Source: UBA6022 sp049295575 (lineage in GTDB: Bacteria > Patescibacteriota > Saccharimonadia > Saccharimonadales > Saccharimonadaceae). From it: a stretch of DNA of 64,000 nucleotides. Below the pieces are notes generated by a model that worked only from the letters and a program-made list of their open reading frames with translations, had not been told where the DNA came from and did not search any database. This document shows positions 22,558 to 31,451 of this stretch, piece after piece; positions within the stretch are counted from its first letter, which is position 1, and each line of letters starts with the position of its first letter. The translations under genes and the position numbers were made by a program. The stretch spans positions 1 through 64,000 of the forward strand of contig JBAQQX010000002.1 of assembly GCA_049295575.1 (NCBI GenBank). Reading direction: 5' to 3'.

Positions 22558-24672
22558 ATGTCTACAATCAACCCTATTGGTAAGGATATTATTTCCGTTA
22601 CCACCGAACTATGTGGTCGCCCACTTAAGCTTGAAGTGAACCGTGTTGGTTTTCGTACCTCGGCATCAGTTCTTGTTACTTACGGCGAAACGGTCGTACT
22701 TGGAACTGCTATGGTCGGGAAGAAGCCACTTAGCGGCATGGACTATTTCCCACTTAGCATCGACTATGAAGAAAAGTTTTATGCAGCGGGTAAGATCAGC
22801 GGCAGTCGCTTTATCAAGCGCGAGGGTCGTCCAAGTGATGAAGCTATTTTGATCGGTCGTCTCATCGACCGCCCAATCCGTCCACTCTTTCCAAAAGGCT
22901 ATCGTCAAGAAGTGCAGAACGTTGCGACTGTTCTTTCAATGGATCCGACGTTCCGCCCAGATATGGTTGCAATGATTGCTGCTTCAACGGCATTAATGCT
23001 AACGGGTGCACCATTTGACGGTCCTGTAGCTGGCCTTCGGGTTGCTCAGGTGAATGGAGAATTCAAGGCATTTGCAACGCCTGAAGAACGTCATGAGAGT
23101 GATCTTGATCTTGTTGTTGCTGGTATTGAAAGCGGCATCACGATGGTCGAGGCTGGTGCAAATGAAGTATCTGAAGAAGTAATTGCTGATGCGCTCGCCT
23201 GGGCATTTGACGCTTTCCAGCCAGCAATTGCTGCGCAAAAAGAGCTTGTTGCGAAAGTTGGTGTTGAGGCGCTTCCATACGAGCTCGTGCTTCCAAACGA
23301 AGAGATTCAAACTACGGTTGATACATGGATGAACGATAAGATCGGCGAAGACCTGCGCCGTCCGTATCCTGAGCGTAACGAACTTATTTCGGTTCTTCGG
23401 GATGAATTTCACGCTGCGATGATCGAGCAGCTTGGCGAAGATGACTACAAAGAACTTCGTGGCGAGTATGATGAAGCCTTTACGATGGCTCTTCATAAGG
23501 ACGTTCGTCGTGGAATCGTAGAACACCGCCTTCGCCCAGATGGTCGTCAGCTTGATGAGATTCGCCAACTATCGAGCGAAGTCGGTATTTTGCCACGCAC
23601 ACACGGTTCAGCTTTGTTTACTCGTGGTGTGACCCAAGGTATGAATATTGTAACTTTGGCGCCACTGAGCTTTGCGCAGATGGTTGATACAATGGAGCAA
23701 AACGACTACGAGCGTCGCTATATGCACCATTACAACGCACCCGGCTACACTGTTGGCGAAGTTCGCCGACTAGGTTCTGCTGGACGACGTGAAATTGGCC
23801 ACGGCTACCTGGCTGAGCGTGCCGTACTACCAATGCTTCCGACTGAAGAAGAATTCCCGTACGCTATTCGCAGCGTGACGGAAATTATGAGCCAGAATGG
23901 TTCGACTTCAATGGCGGCAACATGTAGTTCTGTGCTCGCACTAATGGATGCCGGCGTGCCATTGAAGCGACCGGTTTCCGGTATCGCCATGGGGCTTATG
24001 ATGGACGGTGACACGCCATATGTCATGAGTGATATTGCTGATGCGGAAGATTTCGCCGGCGATATGGACTTCAAGGTGACAGGTACCGAAAAGGGAATTA
24101 CAGCAATTCAGATGGACATGAAGGTTCATGGTCTCTCTGTCGATATCTTGAAGCAGGCACTGACCGCAGCGAAGCCTGGACGTGCGCATATTCTTGCGCA
24201 CATGATGACGACGCTTGCTGCGCCAAAGGTGACACTTAGTCCATACGCCCCGCGTATTGAAAAGATTAAGATTAATCCAGACAAGATCGGTGCGGTTATT
24301 GGTAAGGGCGGTGAAGTGATCAACAAGATCACAGCCGAGACCGGCGCTCAGATTGACATCAAGGAAGATGGTCTTATTACCGTAGCGGCAGTCGATACGG
24401 TAAATATCGAAAAAGCACTCAACTGGATTAAGTCGTTAACTGAAGAACCGGAAGTCGGCAAGATTTACGAAGGTAAGGTTGTGAGTATTAAGGACTTTGG
24501 TGCATTCATTAATATCATGCCTGGTATCGATGGTATGGTGCACATCTCACAGCTTTCAGACGAGCGTGTTGAGCGTGTTGAAGACATCCTGACCGAAGGC
24601 GAAATCGTCAAGGTGAAACTTACGGGCATCGATGAGCGTGGACGTCTTAGTCTTAGCCTCAAAGATATCTAG
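22558..24672 (+). CDS. pnp: Polyribonucleotide nucleotidyltransferase
   Basis: PNPase degrades RNA 3'-5' by phosphorolysis and can add tails. The 704-residue protein has two RNase PH domains (the second, about 320-540, with RTHGSALFTRGVTQ, and GDMDFKVTGTEKGITAIQMD), then KH (IGAVIGKGGEVINKI) and S1 (GKVVSIKDFGAFINIMPG) domains ending at SLSLKDI. The strong Shine-Dalgarno follows a folded leader. With RNase J and Orn in this window it covers much of the RNA decay machinery. Confidence 0.98.
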   Translation: MSTINPIGKDIISVTTELCGRPLKLEVNRVGFRTSASVLVTYGETVVLGTAMVGKKPLSGMDYFPLSIDYEEKFYAAGKISGSRFIKREGRPSDEAILIGRLIDRPIRPLFPKGYRQEVQNVATVLSMDPTFRPDMVAMIAASTALMLTGAPFDGPVAGLRVAQVNGEFKAFATPEERHESDLDLVVAGIESGITMVEAGANEVSEEVIADALAWAFDAFQPAIAAQKELVAKVGVEALPYELVLPNEEIQTTVDTWMNDKIGEDLRRPYPERNELISVLRDEFHAAMIEQLGEDDYKELRGEYDEAFTMALHKDVRRGIVEHRLRPDGRQLDEIRQLSSEVGILPRTHGSALFTRGVTQGMNIVTLAPLSFAQMVDTMEQNDYERRYMHHYNAPGYTVGEVRRLGSAGRREIGHGYLAERAVLPMLPTEEEFPYAIRSVTEIMSQNGSTSMAATCSSVLALMDAGVPLKRPVSGIAMGLMMDGDTPYVMSDIADAEDFAGDMDFKVTGTEKGITAIQMDMKVHGLSVDILKQALTAAKPGRAHILAHMMTTLAAPKVTLSPYAPRIEKIKINPDKIGAVIGKGGEVINKITAETGAQIDIKEDGLITVAAVDTVNIEKALNWIKSLTEEPEVGKIYEGKVVSIKDFGAFINIMPGIDGMVHISQLSDERVERVEDILTEGEIVKVKLTGIDERGRLSLSLKDI

Positions 24673-24682
24673 TTGCAGTAGT

Positions 24683-24726
24683 CTAAATTAAAACGGCATC
24701 GATTTATCGGTGCCGTTTTAATTTAG
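24683..24726 (+). terminator. Long terminator hairpin of pnp
   Basis: CTAAATTAAAACGGCA pairs perfectly with TGCCGTTTTAATTTAG over 16 bp. Confidence 0.85.
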
Positions 24727-24882
24727 TACTTTTTACCGTCTTGCAAAACGAAGTTCTAGGCAGCTTACCAAAAATAAATTGACATAGCTTGCATAAATAC
24801 CCGCCAGAGGAGTGAAATTGTAATATATATTACGGCCGCTATAGAGAAAACCTCGTAATATAAAGATGCAAGGAGGCATCAT

Positions 24883-24990
24883 ATGTTACAAAAATTACTT
24901 CGTTCAACGCTGTTTTTAAGTATTGCTCGTTGGGCTATTCCAAAGATTTGGGCGTATATCAAAAAGCGCCGAGCAACCACTGGTAAATAG
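24883..24990 (+). CDS. 35-residue cationic peptide
   Basis: A short open frame begins at ATG 24883, 6 nt after a full AAGGAGG (24870-24876), and stops at TAG 24988. The product has a hydrophobic stretch (STLFLSIARWAIPKIWAY) followed by a basic end (IKKRRATTGK), so it could sit in or on a membrane. I do not recognise it. It lies between the pnp terminator and the convergent methyltransferase, with AT-rich DNA (TAATATATATTA palindrome at 24821-24832) and a TTGACA (24779-24784) upstream. The strong Shine-Dalgarno is the main support. Confidence 0.6.
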   Translation: MLQKLLRSTLFLSIARWAIPKIWAYIKKRRATTGK

Positions 24991-24995
24991 CCTGG

Positions 24996-25724
24996 TTACT
25001 TTTTATATATTTTCCAGAGTGTGCACCACTGCGCAATGCTTAGTTGTGATGGTGAAAAATCAAGCGTTATGCCAGCTTTCGATCGTGGGGTGGTGGCGAA
25101 GAACTTTTGCTCAGCAAAGCAGCGGCCGACAAAGTCTCGGTATGCTGGCAACTGTTCGCTCGGTAGGAGCGGTTCGCCGCGTAGTTTCAGTTCAAGTAGG
25201 ACCGTATCTACGGCTGGCGGCGGAGTGAAGTCGGTACGTCGTAGAGGCCGACGAATACGAGCGATGAAGCGCGGTCCAAGCTGTGCACCAAGCTGGGCAG
25301 TGAAGCGCTCATTGCTCGGGACGAGCTTTTGGGCAAACTGTTTTTGTACAATAAAATATATTGCCTCCGGTGCGTGATCGGCTTCAGTGTACTTTCGTAC
25401 GATTTGCGCGCTAAGGCTAAAGGGGATATTGGCGAATATTTTGTATGGTTTCGAGGGAGGTGTTAGCTCAAGAATGTCTTTTGGGACGATTGAGACATTT
25501 GCATAGTCTTTCATGTTTGCGCGCAGTTTTGTGAGCGCTTGCGGCTCGATTTCAACCGCGACGACTTCTCGGCAGCGCTCGGCTAGGACGCTCGTAATAG
25601 CACCACTGCCGGCACCAAGGTCGTAGACGATATCATTTTTGCCGATATTTGAGTGACCAACTAGTTCGGCAATCAAATGCGAACCACGAAGGAAATGTTG
25701 AGAATGGGTGTGGAGTCGCTTCAT
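24996..25724 (-). CDS. rRNA adenine dimethyltransferase, Erm/KsgA family
   Basis: The 242-residue protein is an S-adenosylmethionine-dependent rRNA adenine N6-methyltransferase. Motif I is DLGAGSGAIT, motif II VVAVEIEP and motif IV NIPFSLS. Two positions favour the Erm type over KsgA: SQHFL near the N terminus (KsgA usually GQNFL) and NIPF (KsgA usually NLPY). It could still be the housekeeping 16S enzyme of this lineage. TAAAAT lies 6 nt before the ATG. It is convergent with the 35-residue peptide gene, 5 nt away. Confidence 0.8.
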   Translation of the reverse strand: MKRLHTHSQHFLRGSHLIAELVGHSNIGKNDIVYDLGAGSGAITSVLAERCREVVAVEIEPQALTKLRANMKDYANVSIVPKDILELTPPSKPYKIFANIPFSLSAQIVRKYTEADHAPEAIYFIVQKQFAQKLVPSNERFTAQLGAQLGPRFIARIRRPLRRTDFTPPPAVDTVLLELKLRGEPLLPSEQLPAYRDFVGRCFAEQKFFATTPRSKAGITLDFSPSQLSIAQWCTLWKIYKK

Positions 25725-25730
25725 GCTCTT

Positions 25731-25736
25731 ATTTTA
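25731..25736 (-). promoter_or_regulatory. -10 of the methyltransferase gene, leaderless spacing
   Basis: On the minus strand TAAAAT ends 6 nt before ATG 25724. Confidence 0.75.
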
Positions 25737-25763
25737 CTATGAAATGGGTGTAATAGATTGGGC

Positions 25764-25769
25764 TATACT
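25764..25769 (+). promoter_or_regulatory. -10 of the uracil-DNA glycosylase gene, leaderless spacing
   Basis: TATACT is followed by 6 nt and ATG 25776. Confidence 0.8.
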
Positions 25770-25775
25770 AGGTTT

Positions 25776-26363
25776 ATGGATAAACAGTCGCAAATACGGC
25801 AATTAAGGCATGAGATTGTTATTAATGACATCTGCCATGAACTTGCTGCGCAAGCAACTAATTTGGTAATGGGTGACGGGGATCTTGATGCCGATATTGT
25901 TTTTATTGGTGAAGCGCCAGGTAAGAACGAAGACGAGCAGGGACTGCCGTTCGTGGGTGCTTCAGGTAAGTTTCTCAACGAGATGCTGGCACAGGCCGGT
26001 ATGGAGCGGAGTGACGTCTACATTACTAATATTGTAAAATACCGCCCGCCAAATAATCGCGACCCATCACCAGCTGAAAAACGGGCGTTCTTACCGTACC
26101 TACTACGGCAACTCGAGATCATTGGTCCTAAAGTTATCATTACGCTCGGGCGTCATAGTATGGAGTATTTTTTGCCTGGCGCGAAGATCGGTGAGGTGCA
26201 TGGCAAACCGAAGCGTATCCAACTCGATGGCCATTCTCTCGTGATTGTGCCGCTCTATCATCCGGCTGCCGCGCTATATAATGGCAGCTTGCGCCAAACG
26301 CTAATTGCCGATTTTCTATCTGTTCCTAGTGTCGTAGAGCAGCTGTCTCACTTGCCAGATTAG
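25776..26363 (+). CDS. Family 4 uracil-DNA glycosylase lacking the Fe-S ligands
   Basis: The 195-residue protein removes uracil from DNA. It has the family 4 motif GEAPGKNEDEQGLPFVG (45-61), ITNIVKYRPPNNRDP, the LGRHS region and the second active-site motif HPAAALY (162-168). Family 4 enzymes carry a [4Fe-4S] cluster on four cysteines. Here Asn17, Tyr89 and Phe105 stand at three of the positions and only Cys20 remains. The fold motifs are otherwise intact. The longer in-frame start would lie before the promoter. Confidence 0.9.
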   Translation: MDKQSQIRQLRHEIVINDICHELAAQATNLVMGDGDLDADIVFIGEAPGKNEDEQGLPFVGASGKFLNEMLAQAGMERSDVYITNIVKYRPPNNRDPSPAEKRAFLPYLLRQLEIIGPKVIITLGRHSMEYFLPGAKIGEVHGKPKRIQLDGHSLVIVPLYHPAAALYNGSLRQTLIADFLSVPSVVEQLSHLPD

Positions 26364-26372
26364 TTCGTGTTT

Positions 26373-26381
26373 GCTATAATA
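26373..26381 (+). promoter_or_regulatory. Extended -10 of rnj
   Basis: TGCTATAAT lies about 110 nt before the rnj ATG, giving a leader of roughly 100 nt. Confidence 0.7.
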
Positions 26382-26395
26382 GTAGACACTTACAA

Positions 26396-26432
26396 AGAGG
26401 GTAACGGCTGCCATCTACAGATAAACCCCTCT
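26396..26432 (+). promoter_or_regulatory. Hairpin in the rnj leader
   Basis: AGAGGG (26396-26401) can pair with CCCTCT (26427-26432), followed by a T-rich stretch (26438-26449). It may act as an attenuator or processing site. Confidence 0.4.
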
Positions 26433-26491
26433 CCTCGTATTTTATTTTTGCATATATAACTTATTTCAAAACAAAGGAGAAATAATACATT

Positions 26492-28654
26492 ATGGGTCAA
26501 CGAAGACTCGGTAACGCTCAAGCAGACGACCAAAACAAGCGTCCGCAACAACCACAGCGACCAAAATCAAACAATACTGTACTAAATAGTACAACCACAC
26601 GCAAGGGCGAAGTATTTCGCGCTCAGCGTCGTACAAGTGAGAACGTTAATGTTCGCGCTAGTCAGCATGTTATTAACGTGCCTGTTAACAAATCCGTTTT
26701 CAACGGTTATCAAGGACGTCAGTTTAGCCTTGCTGATCAAAAACGCCAGCCACGTGGTAGCAATGCACCAAAGCTAAAGATTATGCCAATTGGCGGTCTT
26801 GGCGAAATGGGCATCGGTAAAAACTGTATGGCAATTGAATATGACAATGACATTATTGTTATCGACATGGGCTTCCTATTTCCAGGCTCAGACTACCCTG
26901 GCATCAACTACATCACACCTGATATCAGCTACCTAGAAGAGAATAAGCACAAAATTCGTGGCGTTATCTTTACGCACGGACACCTTGACCACATCGGTGC
27001 ATTCCGTCACATTATCGACAAGATTCCTGCACCGGTTTACGGAAGTAAATTTACTCTTGGTATGGTTAAGCGCACGATGGAAGAAGCGACAAGCGGCTAC
27101 GAGCCAGACTACAACGAGCTTGATCCTGAAGCGCACGAACAAGTTCAGCTTGGCGATAGCTTCAATATCGAGCTTGTCCGAGTTAACCACTCGATTCCAG
27201 ACGCAACAGCGGTTGTTATACGTACGCCACTTGGTGTATTGATCGATACTGGCGACTGGCGTTTTGAAGATGCTCCAGTTGACGGTAAGAAGTTCGACCT
27301 CGAGCGAATGACTGAAATTGCTGCAAAAGAAGGCATTTTGATGCTTATGAACGAATCGACAAACTGTGAGTCCGAGGGTGGACATGATCATGGTGAATTT
27401 GATATTCAGGTCTCAATGGGTCAGGTGATGGACAAATATCCAAACAGCCGTCTTATCTTGAGCTGTTTCTCATCTCAGATTCACCGTATGCAGGTTATTC
27501 TTGAAGAAGCCAAGAAGCATGATCGAAAGGTCGCATTCGCTGGCTACTCAATGATCCAGAACCTTGAAGTCGCCTTGCGCGCAGGTGTTATTAAGATTCC
27601 TAAAGACGTTGTCGTTAAGATGGAAGACGTCGTGAAGCTCCCTGACGGTAAAGTGACAATCGTCTGTACTGGTTCACAAGGCGAGTTTAACGCTGTTCTT
27701 AACCGTATGGCAACTGGTTCACATAAGTTTATTAAGATCAAAAACTCAGATGTAATTGTCTTTAGTTCAAACGCTATCCCTGGTAACGAAAAATATGTTA
27801 CTCGTACGGTTGACGGTCTTATGCGTGAAGGTAGTGAGGTTATCCAAAATGGTAAGACTCACCTTACTGGTGTCGGTCCACTCCACCTTTCCGGTCATGG
27901 TTACTACGACGATCACGTTAAGCTATTGAACGCTCTAAATCCAACCTACTACATGCCAATCCACGGAGAATTCCACATGCTTGTCCACAATGCTGAGCTT
28001 GCGGAAAAAGAAGCTGGTATTCCACGCGACAACATCTTTGTATGTGACAGCGGCGACGTGATTGAAATCGACGTTGACGGTGCTCGAAAGAACGGTCGTA
28101 TCCAAGTTGGTGGCAACATGTACGACGACAGCGGCGCAATCGTCTCAGAGGTTGTTCTCAAAGACCGAATTCACATGGCGGCTGAGGGTATGTTCGTTGT
28201 TGTACTGACACTTGCTCGCGGTAGCGGTCGTTTGATGACGAGCCCGGACATTATCTCGCGTGGGTTTATCTATCTTCGTGATAGCGAAGAGCTCATGGGA
28301 ATGATTCGCCAGTATCTTAAGCAGAAGGTTGCCCGTATCGGCGGTAAGCGCATCGACATGGACGTTCTGAAGAAGGAATTGAAGGATGAGATTACTCACA
28401 TCCTTTACGACCAGACTCGCCGTACGCCAATCGTCATCCCGGTGATCAACGAAATCGGTGGTGGTGGCGGCGGTCAGAACCGTGCACAAGGTCAAGGCCA
28501 GTCGCAGGGAAGTGGCGAAGGTCGTCCGCAGCGCCGCAATAATGACAATCGCGGTCCGCGCCAAGAGCCTCGTAAGTTCCCAGCTCCACAGGTACCTGAT
28601 ACTGAAGCAAACGATACTCAGGCTCGACAGGCACAGGATTCACGTCCTTACTAA
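26492..28654 (+). CDS. rnj: Ribonuclease J
   Basis: RNase J is a metallo-beta-lactamase ribonuclease with endonuclease and 5'-3' exonuclease activity. The 720-residue protein has a basic, Gln/Asn-rich head (1-95), the core starting at KIMPIGGLGEMGIGKN with metal motif THGHLDHIGA (about 160), the beta-CASP domain, and PIHGEFHML near 490. The C-terminal tail is Gly/Gln/Arg-rich (GGGGGGQNRAQGQGQSQ) and probably binds RNA or partners. AAAGGAG precedes the ATG. Confidence 0.96.
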   Translation: MGQRRLGNAQADDQNKRPQQPQRPKSNNTVLNSTTTRKGEVFRAQRRTSENVNVRASQHVINVPVNKSVFNGYQGRQFSLADQKRQPRGSNAPKLKIMPIGGLGEMGIGKNCMAIEYDNDIIVIDMGFLFPGSDYPGINYITPDISYLEENKHKIRGVIFTHGHLDHIGAFRHIIDKIPAPVYGSKFTLGMVKRTMEEATSGYEPDYNELDPEAHEQVQLGDSFNIELVRVNHSIPDATAVVIRTPLGVLIDTGDWRFEDAPVDGKKFDLERMTEIAAKEGILMLMNESTNCESEGGHDHGEFDIQVSMGQVMDKYPNSRLILSCFSSQIHRMQVILEEAKKHDRKVAFAGYSMIQNLEVALRAGVIKIPKDVVVKMEDVVKLPDGKVTIVCTGSQGEFNAVLNRMATGSHKFIKIKNSDVIVFSSNAIPGNEKYVTRTVDGLMREGSEVIQNGKTHLTGVGPLHLSGHGYYDDHVKLLNALNPTYYMPIHGEFHMLVHNAELAEKEAGIPRDNIFVCDSGDVIEIDVDGARKNGRIQVGGNMYDDSGAIVSEVVLKDRIHMAAEGMFVVVLTLARGSGRLMTSPDIISRGFIYLRDSEELMGMIRQYLKQKVARIGGKRIDMDVLKKELKDEITHILYDQTRRTPIVIPVINEIGGGGGGQNRAQGQGQSQGSGEGRPQRRNNDNRGPRQEPRKFPAPQVPDTEANDTQARQAQDSRPY

Positions 28655-28677
28655 AAAGCCCAGTTAACTGATATAAC

Positions 28678-28704
28678 GATAACCCCTCTTTCAGAGGGGT
28701 TATC
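28678..28704 (+). terminator. Terminator of rnj
   Basis: GATAACCCCTCT pairs with AGAGGGGTTATC; the T tract after it is weak. Confidence 0.75.
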
Positions 28705-28773
28705 TATTGCTTTATTATAGTTCTTATGTTATTATTATAGTAATAATCAAGCAAATATAAACAAAGACAATTC

Positions 28774-29073
28774 ATGGCTCCTATTTTTATTCTATATACG
28801 ATTGCGTCTATCGCGGGTATTGCCGCGGGCATACCTCAATTACGTAAACTCATTGCGACGAAACAATCCGATGAGTTTAGCGTTGTGACTTGGATGACCT
28901 GGGGCGTCGTGCAGTGTATCTCGTTGCTGTATGCCTTAGAAGTTAAGGCGACACTATACGCCGCGATCTGTGTCGTGTGGATTGTATTTTATGTCGTGAT
29001 GGTTGTGCTGATCATTAAGTATCGTCAATCGAAGACTGTATTTATTGCCGAGCCTATTGATGAAGTAGGCTAA
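28774..29073 (+). CDS. SemiSWEET/PQ-loop transporter
   Basis: The 99-residue protein has three membrane helices with the PQ-loop motif AGIPQLRKLIATKQSDEFSV, followed by TWMTWGVVQCISLLYAL. This is the three-helix unit of SemiSWEET sugar transporters, which work as dimers. Sugar uptake or exchange is likely, but PQ-loop relatives move other substrates. The gene stands alone between rnj and ftsK. AT-rich DNA upstream contains ATTATTATAGTAATAAT, an inverted repeat, and TATAAA (28756-28761). Confidence 0.85.
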   Translation: MAPIFILYTIASIAGIAAGIPQLRKLIATKQSDEFSVVTWMTWGVVQCISLLYALEVKATLYAAICVVWIVFYVVMVVLIIKYRQSKTVFIAEPIDEVG

Positions 29074-29113
29074 GGATTATATCCATAAGCCTCTTGCAAA
29101 ATATTGTAATTTT

Positions 29114-29122
29114 TGCTATAAT
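29114..29122 (+). promoter_or_regulatory. Upstream extended -10 of ftsK
   Basis: TGCTATAAT would give a leader of about 40 nt before ftsK. Confidence 0.7.
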
Positions 29123-29151
29123 ATGCCGTATCAATCAGTCGCGAAAGCGCT

Positions 29152-29157
29152 TATAAT
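29152..29157 (+). promoter_or_regulatory. Second -10 of ftsK
   Basis: A second TATAAT ends 12 nt before ATG 29170, giving a nearly leaderless transcript. Confidence 0.5.
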
Positions 29158-29169
29158 AAAGAATAGTTT

Positions 29170-31410
29170 ATGGCACAAAAGAGAAAATCAACACGTAAAA
29201 AAGCACCGGTTAAAGCAACGCCGCAGCACAGTCTCCCTGATGGCTTCTGGGCACAGGTGGGGGCCGTGTTTCTTATTGCCATCTCTATTTTATTTGTCGT
29301 CGCCTGGTTTGGCGCAGGCGGGCCAATCCTTGAATGGCTTCATCAAGCGGCAATAAATACCGTTGGCTATGCAGTGTATATACTACCTCTTTTATTTGTG
29401 TATATCGCTGTCGAGATTTTTCGAGCTGAGAATAACCGTATTTCATTCGTAGTGAAGTTCGCTGCCTTTCTAATGAGCGTCTGGTTTGCTGGCTTATTTG
29501 GCCTTATGAAAAGCGCCGAAGGAAAGACGACAGGTGGTTTTATCGGTGATATCACTAATAGTGCAATGCTAGCGCTTGTGGATAGTGGAGTCGCCGCATT
29601 TGTCTACGTTCTGTTGATAGCTGTAACTGCGTTATTTGTTTTACGCATTTCACCAATCACTGTCATTAAGAAACTGTGGGAGCTATCTCGACGCGATATG
29701 GCCGAGCAAGATGCCAACGTAAAGGTAATGCGTAGCGCAGCTGCTGCGTCGGAGCCAAAAGTGGCAGCGCCAATGGCCGAGATCAAGCTTAATGCCGGTG
29801 TGCCGATGCTCGATGCGACTGAAGTACGTAAAGAAGAGAAGAAGTCGGCTCATCGCTCCAGTCTTCGCGGTAGCGTTGCTCGCGATAAGGGTGCAGAGGA
29901 ACAGTCTGCGCTTGTATCGATCAACGATCCGAACTGGAAAGCCCCGAGCATTGAGCTCCTTGAAAAGAAGCAATCTCCAGCTGATGCAGGTGACGTGCAG
30001 CAGAATGCCCAAACGATCCGCGACACTCTAAGCGAGTTTAGTATTGACGTCGAAATGGAAGGTGCCAATATTGGGCCAAAGGTTACGCAGTACACGTTGC
30101 GTCCGCCGAGCGGCGTTAAGCTAACCCGCATTACCGCGCTTGAAACGAACATTGCGCTCAATCTCGCCGCTCAGTCGCTTCGTATTGAGGCACCGATTCC
30201 TGGTCAGCGTGCTGTTGGTATTGAAGTGCCAAACCGTAAAGCTGCCGACGTGCGTTTGTACGGTATTTTGTCGAGCAAACAGTGGAAACATGGTCACGAA
30301 CCACTAAGCTTTGCCATAGGTAAGGATATCTCCGGAGAAGCTGTCATCGGCGAGCTCAATAAGATGCCCCACCTGTTGATTGCCGGTCAGACTGGTTCAG
30401 GTAAGTCGGTTATGATTAATACGCTACTAACAAGTCTTTTGTATCGTAACAGTCCGAGCCAGATGAAGTTGATTCTCGTCGACCCAAAGCAGGTAGAAAT
30501 GGCTCCGTATGAAGACATTCCGCACCTCCTTACGCCTGTTATTACTGAACCAGAAAAAACAATCAGTGCTCTTAAGTGGGCGGTTAATGAAATGGAGCGA
30601 CGCTACAAGTTGCTGGCTGAAGAGAAACTCCGTGATATTAAGAGCTACAACCAGAAGCTAGAGTCTGGCGGTAAGAAGATTTCTATTGAAGATGAAGACG
30701 GTAATTCACAGCAAGTCGACGATGGTGCAATGCCATACATTGTTATTGTCATCGATGAGTTGGCTGACCTTATGATGGTGGCGGCTCGAGATGTTGAAGC
30801 GTTGATTGTTCGATTGGCGCAAAAGGCGCGTGCGGTTGGTATTCACCTAGTACTTGCCACGCAGCGTCCGTCGGTTGATGTCATCACGGGGCTTATTAAG
30901 GCTAACGTTCCTGCTCGCATCGCCTTTACGGTTGCCTCTCAAGTAGATAGTCGCACGATTCTTGATCAGGTGGGTGCTGAAAAGCTACTCGGTCAGGGAG
31001 ATATGTTGATGCTGACATCTGGTATGAACAAGCCAAAGCGTATCCAGGGTGCGTGGGTAATGGATGAAGAGGTGATGAAGATTACCGACCATCTCCGTAT
31101 GCAGTCTGCTCCGCAGTATAACGATGAGATCGTATCACAACCAGTACAGCTTAATGGTAAAGGCGGTGTCGTAATGGACTTCGACGCTGGTAGCGGCGAC
31201 GATATGTACAAAGATGCGCTAAGGGTTGTAATTGAAAGTCGAAAGGCAAGTACTAGTCTCCTGCAGCGTCGCTTGCGTATCGGTTATGCACGCGCCGCTC
31301 GTATTATCGAGGAGATGGAAGAGCAGGGTGTTATTGGAGCCGCTGACGGCTCTCGGCCGCGTGACGTGCTAATCAACAGTCTTGATGACCTTGCCAGCGA
31401 CAACCTCTAG
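29170..31410 (+). CDS. ftsK: DNA translocase FtsK
   Basis: FtsK pumps DNA at the division septum during chromosome segregation. The 746-residue protein has a basic start, four N-terminal membrane helices (about 33-165), a linker, and the motor domain with Walker A GQTGSGKSVMI (about 415), Walker B YIVIVIDELADLMM and the DNA-contact block ATQRPSVDVITGLIKAN. The C-terminal gamma winged helix (SLLQRRLRIGYARAARIIEE) is present, so sequence-guided loading is likely. A Xer recombinase is encoded at 56.0 kb. Confidence 0.97.
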   Translation: MAQKRKSTRKKAPVKATPQHSLPDGFWAQVGAVFLIAISILFVVAWFGAGGPILEWLHQAAINTVGYAVYILPLLFVYIAVEIFRAENNRISFVVKFAAFLMSVWFAGLFGLMKSAEGKTTGGFIGDITNSAMLALVDSGVAAFVYVLLIAVTALFVLRISPITVIKKLWELSRRDMAEQDANVKVMRSAAAASEPKVAAPMAEIKLNAGVPMLDATEVRKEEKKSAHRSSLRGSVARDKGAEEQSALVSINDPNWKAPSIELLEKKQSPADAGDVQQNAQTIRDTLSEFSIDVEMEGANIGPKVTQYTLRPPSGVKLTRITALETNIALNLAAQSLRIEAPIPGQRAVGIEVPNRKAADVRLYGILSSKQWKHGHEPLSFAIGKDISGEAVIGELNKMPHLLIAGQTGSGKSVMINTLLTSLLYRNSPSQMKLILVDPKQVEMAPYEDIPHLLTPVITEPEKTISALKWAVNEMERRYKLLAEEKLRDIKSYNQKLESGGKKISIEDEDGNSQQVDDGAMPYIVIVIDELADLMMVAARDVEALIVRLAQKARAVGIHLVLATQRPSVDVITGLIKANVPARIAFTVASQVDSRTILDQVGAEKLLGQGDMLMLTSGMNKPKRIQGAWVMDEEVMKITDHLRMQSAPQYNDEIVSQPVQLNGKGGVVMDFDAGSGDDMYKDALRVVIESRKASTSLLQRRLRIGYARAARIIEEMEEQGVIGAADGSRPRDVLINSLDDLASDNL

Positions 31411-31418
31411 GTTGTCGC
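31397..31418 (+). terminator. Possible terminator of ftsK
   Basis: GCGACAACC and GGTTGTCGC pair around a 4-nt loop containing part of the ftsK stop; the T tract is poor. Confidence 0.5.
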
Positions 31419-31451
31419 ATTTAGTACCGCCGTAGTATAGTAGTCATTAGC

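Noticed and set aside
22999..23568. Long antisense frame inside pnp
   Set aside because: It lies wholly within a well-conserved gene and has no signals of its own.
23000..28564. Other antisense frames in pnp and rnj
   Set aside because: They are by-products of codon usage in conserved genes.
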